From positions 67,001-131,000 of the forward strand of contig CAJQUW010009024.1 of assembly GCA_907163375.1 (NCBI GenBank): a stretch of DNA of 64,000 bases, in the 5' to 3' direction. The notes below the pieces were generated by a model. That model saw only the letters and a program-made list of their open reading frames with translations, did no database searches and had not been told where the DNA came from. This document shows positions 10,633 through 22,600 of this stretch, one piece after another; position 1 is the first letter of the stretch, and the number at the start of each line of letters is the position of its first letter. The stretch comes from Prostheceraeus crozeri (Eukaryota; Platyhelminthes; Polycladida; Euryleptidae). Position numbers and translations under genes: made by a program.

Positions 10633-11864
10633 GGGTAAAATGGGGTATTATCGACAGTAAAATCGTTTCAGTCTCTCACGGCTGTATTTCTTTGTTTTGA
10701 TATGACTATATATATCCAACTAATCTCTTCTAACTCGAATTTGTCAGTTTATCGATTGAATTGATGATTCTAGGTGAAAACTAAGATTGTAAACTACAAT
10801 GATGTTCGCACAGTATCGACAGTCCCAAAAAGAAGAGTAAAAATTTGCCAGGCGTAGTAGGCTAAAGACATTATATATTGTATGAAGCGAAACTTCTTTA
10901 ACAGTTCGAGAAGGTGGAATTTCATGACTGAGAGCAGTCTCGATAGGCGAGTCCATGTTCGTCAAAGAAAAAGAAGAATTTCGCACATTTTTCATACATG
11001 TAACGCAAGCGTGTAACGCAGCGGAGATTGATGAAGTTTCGCATTTTCAGACAATCAAAGAGACAACAGATGTGTAAAATGTCGTTTCGTATGATATATA
11101 GTGCCTCCAGTTTATCTTACTTGTATTTTTTGACGCCTTTTTAGGGAACTGTCGATATATGTGTCGACGTGTCGATATTATGCGAATATCATTACATACT
11201 GCACACCTCACTTTTCACCTAAAATCAGAGATTAAATCGATGGATAAATGGATTCGCGTAAGAAGAGATTTTTTGGATATCATAGTTCATATCAAAGCCG
11301 AGAAATGCAACCGTGAGAGCCCTAAACCGGTTTCTAACTGTTGATATTACCCGAAATTTTCAACGCATGGTCTGAATAGACCTAATAATTCATATAGGGA
11401 TAATAATCTTGTGAAGATGATATTCTATGAGACAGTAAACAAAAGAAAAAATCCTATTTGGTACCTATCAACAGTAGTGTCGATCTTACCCGATATTTAT
11501 GCATCGACTTCATATGATAATATAACTTAAAACAACTAAAGAATTTGACGGAGTCAATACTATTCAGTGAAACTATATTCCCCAATGCTATGGAATAACC
11601 AAGCACTCAACTGTCAGATGGCGCATGAAGAAGCTGACTGATTTGCACTGATCGGGGCAATATATTGCAGAATTCGGCGACTCACTTCACGCTTCGATAT
11701 CTGTCAAGATGAGGCAATCAGAAGTGCTCCACCAAACCTCTGTTATACTTTTGCGAGTCAACCACTTGTTGGTGCAAATTGCTGCACGTATGGATGAGTT
11801 CCTGAAGTCCTACAGCTTCATTTTGTAAAAGTGGCTCAACTGTCGATATTGCCCGACCTTAACC
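10633..11864. mobile_element. TA-flanked DNA transposon derivative with repeated TGTCGATATTACCCG boxes
   Basis: The left end (gggtaaaatggggtatta then tcgacagt, 10633-10658) aligns without gaps to the reverse complement of the right end (actgtcgatattgcccgacc, up to 11864), with roughly 80% identity over 25-29 bases. TA is present at 10631-10632 and 11865-11866. Related boxes recur internally at about 11152, 11170, 11340 and 11477. There is no transposase, so it is non-autonomous. Superfamily is not clear. Confidence 0.6.
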
Positions 11865-11866
11865 TA

Positions 11867-14390
11867 TTGTCTACTTCGTCACGATATAAGTGATGGTAAA
11901 AAAATAGGTGAGCGTGCTAAGCGCAATAGAATTAGAAAACACATCTCTGGATTTCTGCCTTCAGGCTTGAGAAGTTCTCTAGTGGACTTGCAATCGATCA
12001 CTTTGCCTTTGTTGCGGTATTGAATGTCTGTCAGTGCGCTCATTGAGGGCAACCATTTTGTTGAACGATGCTAACTTCGATAATTGTCACTCTTTGTACG
12101 TACTGCAGTTTTAGTTCTGCCGTGGATGATGTATGTACAGTAGAAAGAACTTTTTGACAAAATGTCTCTTTGACTGAATAAGTATATTTTGTAGTGAGAT
12201 AAATCATCTACATGCCACGTTCAAGTCATTATCAATCGGTGTGGAGCGATGACCGTTTCTTTGGATGATAAAGAGAACTTTTCCTCGTGTTGCTTCCGTC
12301 ATCATTCCGTGCAGTGTGATCAACCAAACACATTGCACTTGTAGGTATAATGTCTGCTTTATCGACTGCAACATGTCCATTGTTGACCTTCCACGTCCAT
12401 TGCGAGATGCTGGAGTATAATATCTTGCATATCATTTTATCTGATGTAGCGCGTAGTAGGAATGGGCTTGCAAAAAGAAGGCTATTCAAATATATGCGCA
12501 TTCAATTAGGCTACAATTGAATGCATCTTCCATGAAATAACTAAAATCTTCTATTTTTGCTCACTAATCAACCATTGCAATTATCTATTATAATGCATAA
12601 CTTTTTTCATAGAAGTCTACACCAAGTTAATAATTTTCAATCAGGAAAATAAGTACCTGCTTCATGAAACTTATTGACCTGTGGACATAGAAGGCCTTAC
12701 AAAATCATGCATTACTGTTTCCTAATGAAAAAATGCTAATCAAAATTTGTGAGACATCAAGATGCCGAGTAATGGTACCCGTCCTCGGATAATCTGCATT
12801 ATTGTCCTCTAAACTATGACAATATTCCTATATTATTGTCCGCTGAACTACATTGAAATTGCATTGATTTGAAAGCTGCATTATTGTCTAGAAGAAGCAC
12901 TCTATGTCAAATCTCCATAGAAATTGTGCAATGAACAGAGTAAAACTTCTTAGATGTCCATATTGAAAGCACAGATTGTCACTTAAGAATCATTACTTGT
13001 TGACATCGCCATAGATTGGGCTAGAATACCAATAATATCTACTTCTTTCGGACACTAAATGCAGAATTCCTCGGAATCTATGCATTTATTTAGTTTTTTA
13101 GAATCAGGCAGTTATTTTTATTGGGCATAATAAACAATAACAAAGTGTTCTAGTAATATAAGCTAAAAAGTCATTTACAAAATGCAGAAAAAATCTGGTA
13201 AGCAAATCTAATAATAAAAAATCTTATGAAACTTGTTGGCCTAATGTCGACCGTGAAATTGATGCCCGCGCATTAGCCTTCATGAATGTAATGCTGAGAC
13301 GAGTCAATATGGTGGACTTGGCTTCACCAAAAGAAATTCCAGTTTGCGTCGCCAAACGAGTTGAAATTCGGTCAACCGTTTTGGTGGCATGCTCCCCTAA
13401 TTCTGCAATAATGCATTTATGTCCTCTAAAAGCGGATACTATTCCTATATTAGAGTAATTGGGAGTTTCCACACTTGATATATACGAGTATAAACACGTT
13501 GGTTCCTACAATAAAGAAATAATCAATAGATCAGATTGTTGATCATATGGTATGTCGAGAGCACTTAAACGGGATCTATAATCTGTAAAATAAATCTTCG
13601 CACGCCGACAAACGCTTTTCATGAAATGTCATTGAACCTTGTCAAATGACATTACATCAATCACTAAATGATAGAGCTGTGCGCACCTGCTTGCACCGAT
13701 GCACCAAAAATCTTATAGGTTGCACTGAAGAACTGAAGTGTAGCCGAAGTATAATTACTTTTCCGTTCAAGACTGATGATACTTAATAAGGACTTCAAGA
13801 TCTTGAAGGTAGGGACTCTGCCTTCTGTTCTAGATGTTCAGAATTCAATGCAAATTTTATGAGGTACTAGGAAGATTCAACTAACGTATTAGGCTTTGTT
13901 TAATTTTCTTTTGTTAATACTTGCAAGCAACTCTCATCATAAATATCTTCTCAAATAAGCGCAAAATGGTCATCACCGGCGCGAGTTTATGCCAAGTCAC
14001 ATAGTATTCGATGCCCTGCTGAGCATGTTTACCTACATAATAATCCACACCTCAATGAACCTAGAAAGCGATTATATTAATTAGACCTTGACTACGAATG
14101 GAGGAATCCAAGTGTAAGATTTTGACAGGCCAACATTTTTTCAAATATTCCTTCTGAATTTCTTTTATATACTACTACAGTAATATATATTTCGTATACT
14201 CGATTGGCAATGGCATACAACTAAGATTAGTGGAACCCATGTACGGTTTTTGAAGTCCATATGTTTAGATGACATACACTATGTACACGTACAGTATGTA
14301 CATGTAGTAGTACCACTAAACAGCTGCTGCGTGACAGCAGCCCATATGTTTACTTAAAAATAAGGAATAAAGAATATCAAGCTTACAATA
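11867..14390. other. Mostly featureless stretch
   Basis: No convincing gene apart from the weak retroelement-like frame at 13224-13472. The motif ctgcattattgtc(ctcta) recurs at about 12797 and 12880 and in altered form near 13404, hinting at old dispersed repeats. Confidence 0.4.
13224..13472 (-). pseudogene. Possible C-terminal fragment of a retroelement polyprotein
   Basis: An 82-residue minus-strand frame. Its latter part (ATKTVDRISTRLATQTG, then AKSTILTRLSITFMKANA) resembles the basic C-terminal tail seen in some invertebrate retroelement proteins, where a block like FLFQRLSVAIQRGNA closes the protein. This rests on remembered pattern only and could be chance. Confidence 0.25.
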
Positions 14391-14846
14391 GGTGACATGC
14401 CACGCTCAATCACGCGTAATTCACGCGTGAACCACGTGTAATTACACAAGACCCCAAAAATGCGTGGCTATGCGGGAATATCTGTTATATAAGTTAGTAC
14501 AGTTGGCAGTCATGTTATATAGACTTTGCGTCTCATGTGTCTGCATGTATCAGAGGCCAAACAATGTGATAGGACCTCAATTTCATGCTCAGGGAAGACA
14601 GAACATGCTTAGCGGTTCATCTTAGTGGTTCAAGCGGCAGCGCAGACTACCGTAGACGACGCACAAACTATAAACGCTCGCCCGCGCGTATTCATAAACA
14701 TTCCCCATGTTTTAACAGCATCAGATGAAGTGATTTCTGACTCTTAGTGCAGCGCGTATGTACGCGGGTAGAAGAATAGAATGTCCTTAATTGCGGATGT
14801 TTGGGGTGTTCCATAATTACGCGTGAATCACGCGTGGCATGTCACC
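14391..14846. mobile_element. MITE, 456 bp, TA-flanked, CACGCGTG-rich termini
   Basis: Left end ggtgacatgccacgc and right end gcgtggcatgtcacc are inverted copies, with TA at 14389-14390 and 14847-14848. Each terminus is followed by several cacgcgt and ttcacgcgt motifs (14404-14440; 14815-14836). No coding content. TA duplication points to the Tc1/mariner group or a similar family. Confidence 0.75.
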
Positions 14847-14848
14847 TA

Positions 14849-16097
14849 GTGTATACTACTGCCTTTTAAAATTGGTGACCCGCGAGCGTTCTCGCGGGCC
14901 ATTCTTTTTGATCCGCTATCCCAAATTGGCTGCCCACCACTGATCTAGACATTACTCGATTTCAGGCAGTCTCTCTGAAATGATACAGTGCTACCAGATC
15001 GTACGTAAAAGTCTTTCTGACAGAACGCTGGATGTATCTTGAGATTCTGGACTCAGACTATGAGATGGACTATAACATATTCACTATGAAGATTCCGAGA
15101 TTCTTAGGTCGCGAGAAATGAGATTATATGTCCCTAAATTGATTTCTCATGAACTTGAATCATCTAATTTCGTCACATTTTCACATTTTTCTCATAAGCA
15201 GGAGATTCATCTGTAATTCAATGATGTAGCCTTGAATTCAAAATGTTTCAATTTCATCACTTAGAAAATTGAAGTTTAAAATGAATTGAAATGAGAAATA
15301 GAATTGAATAATGTTCACCTCATTGGATTATACCTGCTCATCTCATATTGTATGAAATCATTCTTCTATATCTGCTGCGACTAAGAAATGACAATATAAT
15401 CAAACTTCGAACGTTTCGGTGCACCGGGCCAATAGCCGGTTCTAGCAAAAGAACCGTTGCACCGGTGACACCGGGCCGCTCACACCCCCTTCAAGCACTC
15501 CATAACTGAGGGCAGTATTCGAATATTGGATCAATGAAAGTTATGCAAACTTCTATTAATAGAGGTGGATAATGAACGGTAAAACTTTTCAAAAGCAAAT
15601 AAGATGGTGAAAAGGTTTTCGCTGACATAGTAGCGCAAATAGAAGATGAAAAGTGCGCAATGATTGAGATTATGTGAATGCACAGGACTGGTCAGCTTCA
15701 AGGAACATTCTTGCAGTCATTCTATTCAGAAGCTCAAATCTCAGTCAATCGTGTGTCTTAAGCGAAGGGCGTGCCCTGCTAAGGCGAACTTTAAGTGACA
15801 AACAGCAGCTTGTTGCTGGGTGTGGATTTTCAATTTTGCAGCTAGCCTACAAGCTTTATATTTGCTTCATTTTGTTGTGCTGCTAAAGCGGCATTGCTGC
15901 GTAGATTTTGTTATTTCTTGCCTTTAGTACTCAGCATTTTAAATATTGCATGCAGTCATATTCTTGATGAAATAATTACAAACATACATGCGCAGTGATA
16001 TTGGCTGTATAGATGTCACTTTTATAGAAATCCGAGCCTATAAACATTCACATTGAAGACAACATTTCGTCATGGACATGGGTTGTCATGAAATCGG
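14849..16097. other. No gene seen; short CACCGGG cluster
   Basis: Non-coding. At 15418-15480 there is a GC-rich cluster of gcaccgg/caccgggcc repeats in both orientations, similar to DNA at 24820-24890 and to the end of the 16098 element. The 70-codon frame at 15674-15886 has no recognisable motif. Confidence 0.45.
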
Positions 16098-16420
16098 CAC
16101 CGGTGTTATGCTATTTACCTTCCCCTGATCTTCGCGTTTCTGATCGGAAAGCATATGGCTATATTCATTTCCGGGGAGAAACGTAGTGCTCAGTTTCGTA
16201 GCGTGCTATTTTCTCCTTTTACTAATATTCCCCCCAGATTTTTTCATTATATTGTGCTTTTTATATTTTCCCCTTTGGAAATTCATTTTCTCCCTTCTCA
16301 TTCAACTGTATGGTGTGATTATGTTGTACGATTCATCTTCCGGCCCGGAACATCAATGTAAGCTTTTAGCTTTCCGGGGGAGGATAAGTGAATGGAGAAT
16401 ATGAATAGCATAACACCGGG
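16098..16420. mobile_element. MITE-like element, about 320 bp
   Basis: Inverted ends caccggtgttatgctatt (16098-16115) and aatagcataacaccggg (16404-16420). Inner parts are also loosely symmetric (ttccgggg against ccgggggagg). No target duplication could be fixed. No coding content. Confidence 0.6.
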
Positions 16421-17758
16421 TACCTTAAATGATGGGAGGTAATGGTTGATATGGATAGGCACCAATTCTTTGTCAGAGAGCATTGTAAAGATTGACGGTC
16501 ATTATATAATCATTTTGATGAAATAACTTTCAATACATCACTTAGCGGCAAGAATTGGCATGTAAGTGAAAGTTAACGCACTCTAGGATTCGTCGAGGCA
16601 GAAGGCTGAGAGTGCGATAACTACCTTATTGCTTGACAGCGCGGCGGAAACGAATTGCACGGTTTCAGCACGCTGTCATACTTTGATGCTTTAATTAACC
16701 ATTTAGAAAATTATTTGCAGATAACGCTTCAGTCTATTCATCCTATCATTGCTGTCGGTCAACAGGAAAAAGAATTATCCGATAGAGCGCTAAGTTAGTG
16801 TCTTCATAGCATATTCTTTCATGAAATGACTATGTCAGTTAGACTGTGTGCCACAGTAGAACTTTTCGGATAATTCCGTTAGATAATTGCCATTGATAAT
16901 AATTCGATTTCTGTGGCTTGTCGAATGTTTCATTATAGAAATCTCAAGGTGAGGGCTAAGTCAGCGTCATCATAGCGTTGTTCATCGAAATATTTGGCAA
17001 GCGTTTCAGAATAACTCCTTGCTTAACCATTGTAAATATCAATTACACCACAGTAGCGGTCAATTCACGTCATTTACACCACAGTTTTCTTACAGCTGTC
17101 GGTAGAAACTGTGGAATAAAATGTCATACACCGACAGTTTTAATCATAGAAATCTGATTGATTTCAAGGATTAAGTTCCATAGCGAAGACGTTTCTGCTT
17201 TTCTGTGTTGAAGAACGAGTTTATTAAAATACCACCGGCGACACTGATGCAGTTGCTGAGATATCTATGATTTTGACGACCGTCCGTGGACCTCTTACAG
17301 CGTTGATATTTCTCGGACTGAAATACATATGTATATAACAGCATTCGTGTGCTGGCCATTACTGGAGGGTTGATCACACAGAAAGATAGCTATTGTTTGT
17401 CGACCATTATTGTGTTCAGCAGACGCTTATTGTGAATATAATAAACGGCTAAATGCGTACATGGTACTAAATTATAGCTTAACTTCGAATAGAATTGTTC
17501 GATTTCAGAGCTATACCATAGAAGCATTGAATTCACTGTCACTAGGCCCATTGTCTATCAATCAGCAAGATAAACTTATGGCTAAGTGTGAATGACTTAT
17601 TATTCTAAAATCTTGGTGAAATTACATGAATTGCTAGATTTCTATGTCAGACAATAGAGAATAAAGTTGAATGTGGAGTGCAGACTAAAATTAGATGTGT
17701 GCAATGAATTGCACAGCACTTTTGATAATGTGAGGGTAAGGAACTGTGGTGTAATTCC
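16421..17758. other. No gene seen
   Basis: AT-rich DNA. Motifs of the type ttacaccacag recur at 17044, 17080 and again beside the hairpin at 17759, suggesting a degraded repeat family with gtggtgtaa ends. Confidence 0.4.
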
Positions 17759-17816
17759 GTTACACCACTTGTTTTGTCACTCGCGTTTCGCGCTCGTGAC
17801 AAAACGCGTGGTGTAA
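17759..17816. repeat. Strong 58-bp inverted repeat
   Basis: gttacaccac pairs with gtggtgtaac and, inside it, gttttgtcac pairs with gtgacaaaac, around the loop tcgcgtttcgcgctc. The stem has only a 2-bp mismatch. It is probably the fused ends of a small transposon. Confidence 0.7.
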
Positions 17817-18256
17817 CCTACAATTGCACGATGAGGGTCATTTATCGTCCATCGAGCAATAAGACAGGTTTCGATGGTTCATTGTTTTTAAGATGTATCA
17901 ATTTGTCTAGGTCGTCGAGCAGCTGAAATTAACATCAGCAGGCAGCTATTGTCTGTTAGTGCCATTAACTTCAACAATTGAAAAGCCTGATTTCTATGGC
18001 TATTAATCATGAATGAATACGAGACGATCAAAACATGAAATTCACTCCGATCTGTAGTTTTGAGGAAGAGTTGCTTGACATGACACTTGATTTCCATATT
18101 TGACTACTTACGAATAGAGTCAGAAAGAATTCCCTAACGCACACTTTTTTCCTGTGGTTGAGACTTGAACATGAGTTGGTTTCTCTGTCATAACCTGATG
18201 AATAATAGAATCTCAATGCTTTATAAAATGATTCATCAAAGAGATCTATTGCGTAA

Positions 18257-18464
18257 GGCCTCAGCCATACTGCGATCTTTTCCAAGCGTTTCCGAGCAAA
18301 GCAGTTTGCAGCAAATGTAAAGTCATCATTCCAGCAGTTGTAGACTGCCACACTGCGAGCAAAGCAAACCAGAGCGATTAATAGCTTACGGACATACGTT
18401 TGCTCGAGACTCTCGGGACGCTCGGGACGCTCGTGTTTGCTTTGCTTTCATTGTGGCTGAGGCC
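18257..18464. mobile_element. Harbinger-type MITE, 208 bp
   Basis: Inverted ends ggcctcagccatac and gtggctgaggcc, flanked by TAA at 18254-18256 and 18465-18467. Interior repeats include agcaaagcaaac, its inverted copy gtttgctttgct and a tandem ctcgggacg. The 3-bp TAA duplication fits PIF/Harbinger. Confidence 0.7.
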
Positions 18465-18467
18465 TAA

Positions 18468-18994
18468 GACAGACGGCGCCAACCTCGCCGATTTCAGACT
18501 GTCCGATTCGATTATACGCTTCGGAAATTAATATTTTCAGTTTTTAATTTGATAAATGACTCGAAAAAAAGAAATCTTCTGTAGTAAGTTCACAAAATTC
18601 TCGATTTGATGTGTCAATCAAGATTAGTAGCTTTGAAACTATTGAGCGGTGGGGGATGCGTTTCGTGGTTCCCGGTGCTCCTGTACGCTAAATATTACAT
18701 GTTCATTGTGTGACACGTAGCATGCGGTCAGATTTTTAGGAATAGTGGGCTGCATACATTGAAATATATGAATGAATGATTTCAACCAAATTATTTCGCT
18801 TTCACATTTTATCTCGCCGGGTTCATATTTCTCCGGCAATAATTCCCTATTGGTTACTTGAGTTTCCCTTCTCAATATTAACTTGTCGACAGATTTGATC
18901 TTTACACATGGAATCGTTCATTCACTACCATAACTTAGTATTGCATAAGTTTCCACTGAGTTAGTATTTGACGCAATTGTCTTTCTCCCTACAG
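18468..18994. other. Upstream region and probable 5' intron of the glycosyltransferase gene
   Basis: No coding exon seen. The stretch ends in tttctccctacag at 18994, a good 3' splice site, so at least its right part should be intron following an untranslated first exon that I could not locate. Confidence 0.5.
18982..18994 (+). promoter_or_regulatory. 3' splice site of the glycosyltransferase exon
   Basis: Pyrimidine-rich tttctccctacag ending at 18994, just 45 bases before the chosen start codon. It implies a non-coding upstream exon. Confidence 0.6.
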
Positions 18995-19039
18995 GTTTTC
19001 GTCTGCCTAACCACTGCTCCTGCCAACCTCATATTCATC

Positions 19040-20302
19040 ATGCGTCGGTCCTTCTACCGTCTAGCCATGCTAGTTCTTCTAAGGAACTCTTCCAGACTCT
19101 CCTGGCGGAGGATAACGTTTGGGGTGATCACTCTCCTCATTTTGTGCATCTATTATCTTTTTCTCATCGACCACTTTCTAATCATTGGAATACACATCCC
19201 CAGAATAAATCTGCATCACACCAAATGTCCAGATGTCCATGAGGAGATACCGAATCTGTCTGAAGAGAGCTCGAAACCCCCAGTGTATCCATCTGTGTAT
19301 GAATCACCCCTCACTTTCTTCTATAAATCTCATGGACAGAACCGTCCGGTGAAAATTCCTCATATCATCCACCAAATGTACAAGACAAGGCGGATTCCCA
19401 GTGCATTCTCAAGATTCGTGAAATCATGGTCTCATTTCCAACCTGGATGGCAGTATGTGTTCTGGACAGATGCAGACATCGATATATTCATCAAAAACTA
19501 CTATCCTGCCTTCAAGGATCTTTTCAAAGACTTACCAAATAAATACATGAATAGCCCTTTTGCCCCAATTTACCGCTCTGACCTTGTTCGTTACCTCATT
19601 CTAGATTTTTTTGGTGGTGTGTATGCAGACCTCGACACAGAGTGCATACAAAGTATCGATACGTTAACACGAGATCATTATGTAGTAGTGAGCCGTGAGC
19701 CAGAGGCATTCGCTCTTTCTTCGGGACGTGATACCATCGTTCAGGCCTGCAATGCCTTCATGATGTCAGCTCCTGGTCATCCGGTGTGGTCAACAGTCCT
19801 AGAAACCATTCAGGAGAGAGTGAAAGATACTCCTTTAGATCCTGTTCAGACTACAGGCCCCGTCGCACTGGATCTCGCCTTGCGTCGATATCGCTGTAGG
19901 AAACCTTGGACTAGACAGCGTGAAACAAGTGTGTATCTTGCGCCGTCGCCGATATTCTACAGTAGAATGCCGTGGATGGAAAGTAGAGAGCGAGTCCATG
20001 CTATCAGTAGAGTTTGTTCTTGGCTTCGTTTCGTCGGAATAAAAACCCCACAAGTGCATCATATTTGCAAGGAGGCACAAAAAAATCACCGTGTAGACTG
20101 GTCATTTGTGCCAAAAATATCGCCTTCTGATCGTTATGTGCTGCATCATGGGTCACAGGTCTATGCTGTAGATCGAATGCACGCTTCTCAAGACAATGGA
20201 ATTGATGTAGCATCGTTAGTACCAAATGTCATCTCCTTTCAAAAGCTGTTTGAAAGTGACGGCAGAATAAAGCGATCTTTTGTACCGGTGAAATTTCCAT
20301 GA
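19040..20302 (+). CDS. Golgi-type DXD glycosyltransferase (GT32-like, Gly_transf_sug family)
   Basis: Encodes a 420-residue type II membrane protein. After a basic N-terminus (MRRSFYR...SWRR) comes one hydrophobic anchor at about residues 26-50, then a stem, then the catalytic domain. Family marks are IPHIIHQMYKTRRIP (106-120), WTDAD (142-146) and SDLVRYLILDFFGGVYADLD (180-199), whose DLD is the metal and nucleotide-sugar binding DXD motif. TTGPVALDLALRRY follows later. Relatives include Och1-type and alpha-1,4-glycosyltransferase-like enzymes and inositol-phosphoceramide mannosyltransferase-like proteins; the sugar and acceptor cannot be told from sequence. The ATG at 19040 was chosen because the frame upstream has only a TTG and begins before the splice site at 18994. 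No lesion is seen, so the gene is probably functional. The coding part has no intron. Confidence 0.88.
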   Translation: MRRSFYRLAMLVLLRNSSRLSWRRITFGVITLLILCIYYLFLIDHFLIIGIHIPRINLHHTKCPDVHEEIPNLSEESSKPPVYPSVYESPLTFFYKSHGQNRPVKIPHIIHQMYKTRRIPSAFSRFVKSWSHFQPGWQYVFWTDADIDIFIKNYYPAFKDLFKDLPNKYMNSPFAPIYRSDLVRYLILDFFGGVYADLDTECIQSIDTLTRDHYVVVSREPEAFALSSGRDTIVQACNAFMMSAPGHPVWSTVLETIQERVKDTPLDPVQTTGPVALDLALRRYRCRKPWTRQRETSVYLAPSPIFYSRMPWMESRERVHAISRVCSWLRFVGIKTPQVHHICKEAQKNHRVDWSFVPKISPSDRYVLHHGSQVYAVDRMHASQDNGIDVASLVPNVISFQKLFESDGRIKRSFVPVKFP

Positions 20303-20960
20303 TACTTTGTAAATAGAAAAAGGATGAATGTATTGATTAAAGTAATTCACTACTGCATTATGGTTTTATATTTGATGCTTGAACTAATCAAACATTGAAA
20401 GATGCATGAGACTTAGTCGTCTTCGTTAGAGATTGATAGATTGTTACGGATTGAATCTAGGCTCCCATGATCTCCAAGAAAGCAATATACATTTCTTGAA
20501 AATGATGTTGCAATACCATCTCTTAATAACCCTCGCCCTGACGAATTTTAAACCAAGCAATCTATGGTCACAAGATTTCTAGTAGCTTACTTTCTACGCA
20601 TTATACTGAATCATTATACTTATGAATTTGGCACAATACTTTTGCCGTGAGAGTTCTTTTAAAATTTGAATGTTTGCAATATTTTGTCTGATTTCGGTAT
20701 ATAATCACCTCTAATGTACTTTGCGGCATCAATTCTTGATGAAATAAGCTAAGATTAGGGATTACCTATTAATATAGAGATATTCACAAATGAAAATTCT
20801 TTGAATATGAAATTGTCTGCTTAATGTGTATACATGTTTATCATTTTTGCACTTTCTTGTTCTGCATCTGATCAGCAATTATTGAAATTTGCAGAAACTA
20901 AATACTAAAATGTGCGATTCTAGTGACATTTGAGTTGAAATAAAGGTGCGAATTGTTTCA
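20303..20960 (+). other. 3' untranslated region of the glycosyltransferase gene
   Basis: AT-rich and non-coding from the TGA stop to the first canonical polyadenylation signal AATAAA at 20939-20944. A 3' UTR of about 650 bases is inferred. Confidence 0.6.
20939..20944 (+). terminator. AATAAA polyadenylation signal
   Basis: Canonical hexamer about 640 bases after the stop of the glycosyltransferase. Confidence 0.55.
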
Positions 20961-21938
20961 TTTTTGACCTCATCCAATACAATTATGTAATCTCAGTGAT
21001 TAATAATCATCTCTTGATTAACCACATTAACCAGATCTTTCGATTAGTGCATGGTTTATCACTTTTTGTTGTCATTTTCCATTTCAAACAATAATCTAAT
21101 GGAAATTTGTTAAAAGTTGGCGTGTTTTGACCTTTGACCATCACCTCAGTCCAGAAATGACCTTAGAAATAATAGTGATGGTGTTTTTCTGAATCCCCTT
21201 TCAATGACTATTCTATTGATGTGTGTTTTGGCAAAATTGGTGCATAATCAGCAATGCGAGATACGTCCCCCTCAGTGGGGACGATTTGGAAAGTTGCTAA
21301 TGAAGCAGAAATTGCCTGAGGATAATTTCGAAGCGGCAAATGACTGAACGGTTAACTAAAATCGACGCAGAAATTACCGCAGCTGACAATTATACAGGCT
21401 TCCACTGAAGCGGGTCGAATAAAGACTTCATCAGCTTCCTATCAGCTTCAAACGCTTTGTATGCTTGTTAGTAGGAGTGAAACGCCACGCATTGATCACA
21501 CTCAGCGACGGCTTCTATGAACCAGTTAGTCCGAGAGCTACTGATATTTTCTTCCTATGTTCGTGGACGAGCTTCTTATCATCGGTTGTCATGACATTTT
21601 CATTATCTTTAACAGCAATGCGGCCAAACAACCGGTTACAAAGAATGTCATTTTTGTGCCTGCTGTTGGAGAATTGTGCCCTAAAACTGGAATCATAATC
21701 ATAAAAATTGCAGATCTCATTTTGAGTTTTAAATGAAAGTTGGATCATTGTGTTATAGACTGTATCAATCTGGGAAGTACATGGATCTGCATGAATAAAT
21801 GGTCTTTGACCCTCCATAACTTGCAAGACGACTCACAACTTAAGAATTGTCGTTTGGCTGATGTTGGGCGACAAACTACGAATTAACAATAATAAGAAAC
21901 TCTGTGCTAATTGAGGAAGGAAATGTCAGTAGCTCTCA
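20961..21938. other. No gene seen
   Basis: Non-coding. The overlapping frames around 21465-21826 on opposite strands show no motifs. Confidence 0.45.
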
Positions 21939-22600
21939 CAGTAAGTGGTTCTCAACCGTTTAATGTCTCAGCACCACTTGAAATCTCACACGTTTGCCGC
22001 GTACCACTTAGTCTCAAAGAAATGTTCCGAGAAATCGATCTCTGAAGATCACGTACATATCTACAATAATGCCGTTTCAGGATTCTGTGTCAAGTATCTA
22101 CGATCAGATACAGGTTGTGTATCGTTTCTAAGAAACGGAGCTTATATTTTATGATTACTTTTGGCTTGACAGAGTTCCAAGTAAATTTCTATGTCATAAA
22201 CATTTACAAATACGTGATTTCGGATGCTGAGCTTCAAGCATGACGTAAAATGTATGGCTTTATTCTGTCCATTTCGACCTGCCTGTCATTCCATTGCATC
22301 GCCTGTCGCATTGATAAAAACCACCTAATACAAAGCTTTAAGTGGCAAGATGAAATCTATGCACAAGACAAAATCTTTGTCTTTTGAGACAATGAAAAGT
22401 GATAAGTTGCATCGAATTTTGTCGTCAATCTATTTTGCTCAAGCTGACCAACACTTTTCCTAATAGATTTGGTCTGCGACATGAATAGATTGAATTATCA
22501 TCATGATTATTATAGTCTATTTCGGACAGGTACTCGTGTACCATCTGACGAACCCTCCTGTACCAGTGGTGGTACGTGTACCACAGGTTGGGAACCTCTG
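21939..22600. mobile_element. Non-autonomous hAT-type element, about 660 bp
   Basis: Left end cagtaagtggttctcaacc and right end ggttgggaacctctg are inverted versions of the widespread hAT terminus of the CAG(A/T)GGTTCTCAACC type. Interior DNA near both ends repeats gtaccac. An 8-bp duplication is not preserved (agctctca against ttctaaac), which suggests an old copy. No transposase. Confidence 0.65.

Noticed and set aside
12232-12501. 89-codon minus-strand frame
   Set aside because: Reads protein-like in part, but there are no splice signals, no motif and no neighbouring exons.
17888-18351. Minus-strand frames of 69 and 107 codons
   Set aside because: They run into the 208-bp Harbinger-type MITE and show no family resemblance.
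19835-20225. Minus-strand frames under the glycosyltransferase
   Set aside because: Antisense shadows of a well-supported gene.
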